64,000 nucleotides of DNA, taken from assembly GCA_030248215.1 (NCBI GenBank), contig JASANG010000993.1, positions 62,001 through 126,000 of the forward strand, read 5' to 3'. The translations under genes and the position numbers were made by a program. The stretch is from Enoplolaimus lenunculus (Eukaryota > Nematoda > Enoplea > Enoplida > Thoracostomopsidae). The notes under the pieces were generated by a model that had not been told where the DNA came from, made no database searches, and worked only from the letters and a program-made list of their open reading frames with translations. Below, one piece after another: positions 60,101 to 64,000 of the stretch (positions are counted from its first letter, which is position 1; every line of letters starts with the position of its first letter).

Positions 60101-62800
60101 CTTAGGTATAAGCTCATTCTCACGCTTAGGCTTAGGTATAAGCTCATTCTTACGCTTAGGCTTAGGTATAAGCTCATTCTCACGCTTAGGCTTAGGTATA
60201 AGCTCATTCTTACGCTTAGGCTTAGGTATAAGCTCATTCTCACGCTTAGGCTTAGGTATAGGCTCATTCTTACGATTAGGCTTAGGTATAAGCTCATTCT
60301 TACGATTAGGCTTAGGTATAAGCTCATTCTTACGATTAGGCTTAGGTATAAGCTCATTCTTACGATTAGGCTTAGGTATAAGCTCATTCTCACGCTTAGG
60401 CTTAGGTATAAGCTCATTCTTACGATTAGGCTTAGGTATAAGCTCATTCTTACGATTAGGCTTAGGTATAAGCTCATTCTTACGATTAGGCTTAGGTATA
60501 AGCTCATTCTCACGCTTAGGCTTAGGTATAAGCTCATTCTTACGATTAGGCTTAGGTATAAGCTCATTCTTACGATTAGGCTTAGGTATAAGCTCATTCT
60601 TACGATTAGGCTTAGGTATAAGCTCATTCTTACGATTAGGCTTAGGTATAAGCTCATTCTTACGATTAGGCTTAGGTATAAGCTCATTCTTACGATTAGG
60701 CTTAGGTATAAGCTCATTCTTACGATTAGGCTTAGGTATAAGCTCATTCTCACGCTTAGGCTTAGGTATAAGCTCATTCTTACGCTTAGGCTTAGGTATA
60801 AGCTCATTCTCACGCTTAGGCTTAGGTATAAGCTCATTTTTACGTTTATGTTAGGCTTAGGCTTCGGTTTAAGCTTATACTACTGTTACGGCCCTCTTCT
60901 ACACATTGAACGAATAATAAATCTGACGCGAAACTATACCCAAATAACAGATCTTTGAATTTCAGGTTAAATTATTTAAGGAGGGGGGGCAGATGCTAAT
61001 TTTGGCGTTGATTTAGTTTAAGTAAAGTGTAATCGTTGAGAACTTTTAGATATTTGAGCAGATTTAGCATTAATACTGAACGTTTTTTGAATATTCATCG
61101 TTTGTTAAAAAATTATATACCAACATATTTTGTCAGCCAACTGATGTTGGTATTAACATTTATGAAAGTTCATACTGTATTGACCCAAATAAGAGGGGGA
61201 GGGGTAATAAGAGGGGGTCCCCATTTGGAGTCCCAATCAATAGGAGTCTGTATCCCTAATAAGAGTCCGTAAGCGGATAGAGTCCCTAAACCCTAATTAG
61301 AGTTCATAAATGACAATTATTCCTAATTGTAGCGCATAAATGACTCCAGGTCCAAATAGAGTTGAGTTCGAAACTTAAAGCGTACTTAAGTTTTGAAAAT
61401 AACAATCCAAAGTATATACAACCTTGCATTATCGCTCAAGCTTTTGATGCAAGGTGAAAATCGTTTAATTCAACGGATAGTTGCAATACCGAATATATCA
61501 GTAACGAAGGACGGCGGTTAAAAATAAATAATAGTCCGTAACCGAATACAAGGGATGGGTACCCTTTGGAGAGGCCTAATAAATATCAGTCCCCCTCTTA
61601 TTCGGGTCACTACACTACATTACACCTTTTCTGTTAAATTTTGGGTCAATTCATCATTCTGTTGAGGAATTTACAACGCCGACCAAAAACAATGCCCAAA
61701 TTACGTATCATTGACATTTTAGCTATATCATATGATTGGCTGAAACCATATTAAATTTATTTTTTCGTTTTAATTCCAAAAAATACATTCCCAATCAGGC
61801 AAAAATGGTTCGTATTTTATAGTTTGTTATATTTAACCTAAAGTTGAAACGATGCCCAAAATACGTATTGTGGATGTTAAAGCTAAATCGATAAATTATT
61901 TTTGAATAATTTTATTCATATTTCAGCTCCGAAAAATTCCTCGCCAATGAGTCAAAGTTGGATCGGCGCTTGGTGGCTGGGATATCTTGTCGTTGCGATT
62001 GCATTATTCGTTCCGTCCTTGTTATTATTCTTTAGTCCACGTCGTGAAGTACACGCCGATCGTAAAGATAGTATTGCCGCCGGGGCGTTGCATACCTCAC
62101 CGTCAGATGATCAAACCAACAGGAAGGCTTTAGTGCCAAATGAGACCACGGAAAATTTGCTAAAAAAGAATTCAATTGAATTTACTGAGGCTCAAAGTGT
62201 TACACCTTTAACCAATCGAAAATCACCTACTGTCACGATTGTACAAGAAGCGAGAGGTATTTTACAACAATCATTCGACAATTTTTTGCGTATACTATGA
62301 GCAACTCAGCGAAGTGTTCGAAAACGCACAACACGCAGTAAGGTTACGCATCGTTCACAATAACAAAAATTTCAGCCGAAAATATTATAAAGTACGATTA
62401 ACACGTGTCAATTTTCAAAATTGTCATGCGCTAACTGTATCCGATCGTAAAAAATTGTGTTAACCCTACCCTAACCAGCGTCAAAGCTCTAAGTATCCTA
62501 ATACGTGTCAAAGACCATTATATATTTTCTTTAGGTTTGAAACGTAGGCTAAAAAATCCCTTATAGGCACAGGTTTATTACTGTGGCTGGAGCTTAATGA
62601 AAAGCAGGGGAAGCGGCCTTATTTTTTTGTTTCAGGATTTGTTCTGGCACTCAGAGACATCCTGAAAAGTCCTGTTTATCTGGGATGTTTGATTGGTCGT
62701 CTCTTTGATGCGTTTGCGTTCAAAGGATTTTTTGTATTTTTACCGAAATATTTAGAAACTCATTATAACGTTCCGCAGTATAAAGCGAACATGCTACTTG
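56604..62800 (+). CDS. Solute carrier organic anion transporter (SLCO/OATP family), 5' part; runs out of the window
   Basis: Plasma-membrane carrier for organic anions (bile acids, steroid conjugates, prostanoids in known members). Five exons read: 56604-57114, 57512-58066, 59470-59556, 61927-62256, 62636-62800, all joined in phase 1, 549 codons so far; donor at 62801 (GTTAGT) shows it continues. TM1 begins right after the start (WTFLALFCLCYFLETITFTY). STIQSIERQYQIPSRLSG matches the conserved TIERRF-x-I segment. LGIIFFGIMLIGIGHSMPWS then LGLPLIDDSV is the RGIGxTP..LG.SYIDD region; SWIGAWWLG is the family signature near TM6. The extracellular loop between TM2 and TM3 is long and holds a very basic KRGRGRRAKRSTR run. 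The N-terminal start is uncertain: an acceptor-like TATTAG precedes the ATG by 2 bp, so a further 5' exon is possible. Confidence 0.92.
57375..57480. repeat. Simple repeats in SLCO intron 1
   Basis: (ATGTAT)n-like TATATGTATATATG followed by a (TTTA)n run. Confidence 0.9.
57512..58066 (+). CDS. SLCO exon 2
   Basis: 555 nt, acceptor AATTTTAG, donor TTTTG|GTACGT. A hydrophilic Ser/Thr-rich stretch, then MGFCMPLGNLLKSK and the LGLPLIDDSVKKRNIPLYFG motif. Confidence 0.9.
58120..58520. repeat. Family D fragment and CCCGCC-rich unclassified repeat in SLCO intron 2
   Basis: GGCAATAGGTTCTGTTATAA and TAAATTTCGAAAGTTTAG are family D words; 58300-58480 has inverted GGGCGGGG / CCCGCCCCCC edges around an AT core, an unnamed short element. 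Confidence 0.5.
58521..59034. other. SLCO intron 2
   Basis: 58680-58745 is a family D-like end (TGTGTGTAGCATCTTTTACC). A GGGGGGCACACCGACCGTGC / GCCCCCCC hairpin lies at 58885. No coding sequence called. Confidence 0.35.
59035..59275. mobile_element. Family L MITE (GTCCGTCACTGTACG motifs)
   Basis: Multiple inverted CGTACGATACCGCACAATGA / CCGTCCGTCACCATACG words; related fragment at 34930. Confidence 0.6.
59470..59556 (+). CDS. SLCO exon 3
   Basis: 87 nt, acceptor TTGCAG, donor AAAAG|GTAAAA. Encodes IFFIRIVGPVVGFVLGGALN, the GPxxGxxLG transmembrane segment. Confidence 0.92.
59838..60908. mobile_element. Family A' MITE inflated by a 30-bp minisatellite
   Basis: Left trace GAACGTTTTTCTGTGGGACT (family mark), right end TACTGTTACGGCCCTCTTCT and ACACATTGA. 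In between lies the array at 59941-60840. Sits in SLCO intron 3. Confidence 0.8.
59941..60840. repeat. 30-bp minisatellite, 30 copies
   Basis: Unit contains AGGCTTAGGTATAAGCTCAT. Thirty units in exact 30-bp register over 900 bp. Three variants differ at the first bases: TACGATTAGG, CACGCTTAGG and TACGCTTAGG; the left half alternates CACGC/TACGC, the right half is mostly TACGATT. Frames of 324 and 352 codons on the two strands result from the multiple-of-three period and are not genes. Confidence 0.98.
61175..61614. mobile_element. Family F MITE, near complete (440 bp)
   Basis: CTGTATTGACCCAAATAAG left, CTTATTCGGGTCACTACAC right. Best reference copy for the core (GTCCCTAAACCCTAATTAG, AATTCAACGGATAGTTGC). 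Lies in SLCO intron 3. Confidence 0.9.
61927..62256 (+). CDS. SLCO exon 4 (WIGAWWLG signature)
   Basis: 330 nt, acceptor ATTTCAG, donor AGAG|GTATTT. Signature, a TM (VVAIALFVPSLLLFF) and a long cytoplasmic loop. Confidence 0.93.
62257..62635. other. SLCO intron 4
   Basis: 62284-62330 (GCGTATACTATGAGCAACTC) matches the left part of family E (compare 33040). Otherwise unremarkable. Confidence 0.45.
62636..62800 (+). CDS. SLCO exon 5
   Basis: 165 nt, acceptor TTTCAG, donor CTTG|GTTAGT. Encodes LRDILKSPVYLGCLIGRLFD and FLPKYLETHYNVPQYKANML, typical OATP TM7 sequence. Confidence 0.93.
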
Positions 62801-62839
62801 GTTAGTTAATTAAGTCAACTTTATAGTATATATATAGTT

Positions 62840-63260
62840 CGTAGGCCAATCTGCTATTCAGGTCAATTACTAATTGGCCTAGGCCAATCTGCTATTTTGA
62901 GTAATAGCAGTTTCGCCTAGGCTAAACTGATATTAACCTTATAAACCAATCAGATTTGATTATTTGGATAGACGAAATACCGTTAACCAATCAGAGTCGG
63001 TTTTACACCACTGTTGTTTTGCTGCATGTCATAATCACTATTTAGCCTAGGCCGAAGTGCTTTTTCCTCAGAATAGCAGGTTGGCCGAAGCCAATCAGTA
63101 ATTAACCTAAATAGCAGGTTGGCCAACGACATATATACCGTTGTAGATTAATCTGCTATATGTTCAAGATGTACTTACGCTAAATGGTCTGCGCCAATAT
63201 GCTATTTTGAGCAAAATACCAGCTTAGTTGAAGCCAAATAGTTGTTAACTTAATGTTCAA
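62840..63260. repeat. GGCCAATCTGCTATT-repeat element
   Basis: At least seven GGCCAATCTGCTATTTTGAG-like words in both orientations (62846, 62881, inverted at 62905, 63050-63110, 63195). Looks like another hairpin-rich MITE within the SLCO intron after exon 5. Confidence 0.65.
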
Positions 63261-63409
63261 CTCTGGTTTGTACAGCTCGGATATTATAGAAATTTCGTAA
63301 AATTGACGTACTTTTTTGAAATTTTATACATGTTTTCGGTATATTTGAAACAAAATAAAATTTTCAAAAAACCAACAAACACTACGTAAATGTTTAGGCT
63401 TAAGCCCGT

Positions 63410-63480
63410 ATTCTCAAATGTGTGTAGCGCCTATATATCACTAGTTGGTGATCGGTCCTGCAACTGAGAAATCAGCACAT
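63410..63480. mobile_element. Family D left end
   Basis: CCCGTATTCTCAAATGTGTG, GCGCCTATATATCACTAG; no right end before the G' element. Confidence 0.55.
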
Positions 63481-63534
63481 CCTGAGGTTTGAAATTCAAC
63501 ACATTGTTCGGGTTTGTTTTGCGTTACTTCTGAA

Positions 63535-63912
63535 CCAGGGTACAACCAGAGGCCTATCTCCGGCTCCGGCTCCGGCAGAAAATTAGCCTCCGGCTCCGGT
63601 TCCGGTAGACTTTTGGCCAAAGGTTCCGGCAATCTGGGTAGTAAATTTTGCTTAATTTTGCAAAATCTATCTGTTTAGCGCGTTTTGATTTCCTTTTGTC
63701 ACAATTTCAGGAAAGAATTTCCGAAATTTCGCAGAAAATTTTGCGTAAAACCAAACAATTTAATAACATATTACGGATATTGGCTAAAATTAACTAATTA
63801 ACCTTCAGTTTTACTGCCTTTCGCCTCAAGTCCGGCTTCACCACCGGCTCCGGCAAGTTTCGTTGACCTCCGGCTCCGGATCCGCTATTTTTCACCTCCG
63901 GTTGCACAGTGT
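63535..63912. mobile_element. Family G' MITE
   Basis: CCAGGGTACAACCAGAGGCC left, TTCACCTCCGGTTGCACAGT right; CTCCGGCTCCGG runs. The best copy of the G' subgroup in the window. Confidence 0.85.
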
Positions 63913-64000
63913 TCTGCACCGATTTTGAGATCTGCAATTGCAGATGTTCGTCAGTTTGAAAACATATCGCTAATCGAATGCTAGATGCTATACCCATTTT

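Noticed and set aside
59863-60958. Long open frames (324 and 352 codons) on both strands
   Set aside because: They exist because the minisatellite unit is 30 bp with no stop in some frames. The proteins are perfect 10-residue repeats and the array lies within a MITE in an intron.

Overview
This is a stretch of an AT-rich, intron-rich invertebrate animal genome. Genes have many short exons with GT-AG introns, and the extracellular proteins are mosaics of modules joined by phase-1 introns. Most of the remaining DNA is short non-autonomous DNA transposons (MITEs). No transposase or reverse transcriptase is readable anywhere. The phylum cannot be fixed from the sequence: TTAGGC-like repeats recall nematode telomeres, but here they sit inside MITEs and do not identify the host.

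Layout. 4.1-11.4 kb, minus strand: a complete astacin metalloprotease gene ending in two ShK domains (8 coding exons, 368 residues). 16.7-17.9 kb, minus: a GC-richer patch with two candidate exons, one carrying a PAM2-like poly(A)-binding-protein motif. 18-19.4 kb: a G-poor tract. 21.2-37.4 kb, minus: a second astacin gene with the same exon plan, extended by seven LDL-receptor class A modules, each in its own exon, before its two ShK domains; its signal-peptide exon was not found. 43.0-49.1 kb, minus: a complete p23/PTGES3 HSP90 co-chaperone gene (7 exons, 236 residues). 55.4-56.5 kb, minus: one or two candidate exons of a phosphatase-like protein without the catalytic cysteine. 56.6 kb to beyond 62.8 kb, plus: the 5' half of an organic anion transporter (SLCO/OATP) gene.

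Repeats fill the introns and intergenic DNA. At least ten families are recognisable by terminal inverted repeats: (A/B) elements starting GGCCCATG/GGCCAATG with 8-bp target duplications and internal TTAGGC-like arrays, some expanded into minisatellites up to 0.9 kb; (C) palindromic TA-flanked elements built of TGAGTCA half-palindromes; (E) TTAA-flanked elements carrying a tRNA-like A-box/B-box segment; (F) CTGTAGTGACCC elements; (G) CAGGGTGCAACCGG hAT-like elements; (H) GGCTGGGTTTC elements; and others. Several lie within about 10-20 bp of astacin splice sites.

The two astacins are clearly paralogues: the domain-interior exons of 103 and 229 nt are identical in length and phase. They look like secreted proteases with C-terminal adhesion or inhibitor-type modules. 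The p23 and SLCO genes are unrelated neighbours. All exon boundaries were read by eye from reading frame, splice consensus and homology remembered from the families; none is backed by transcripts.
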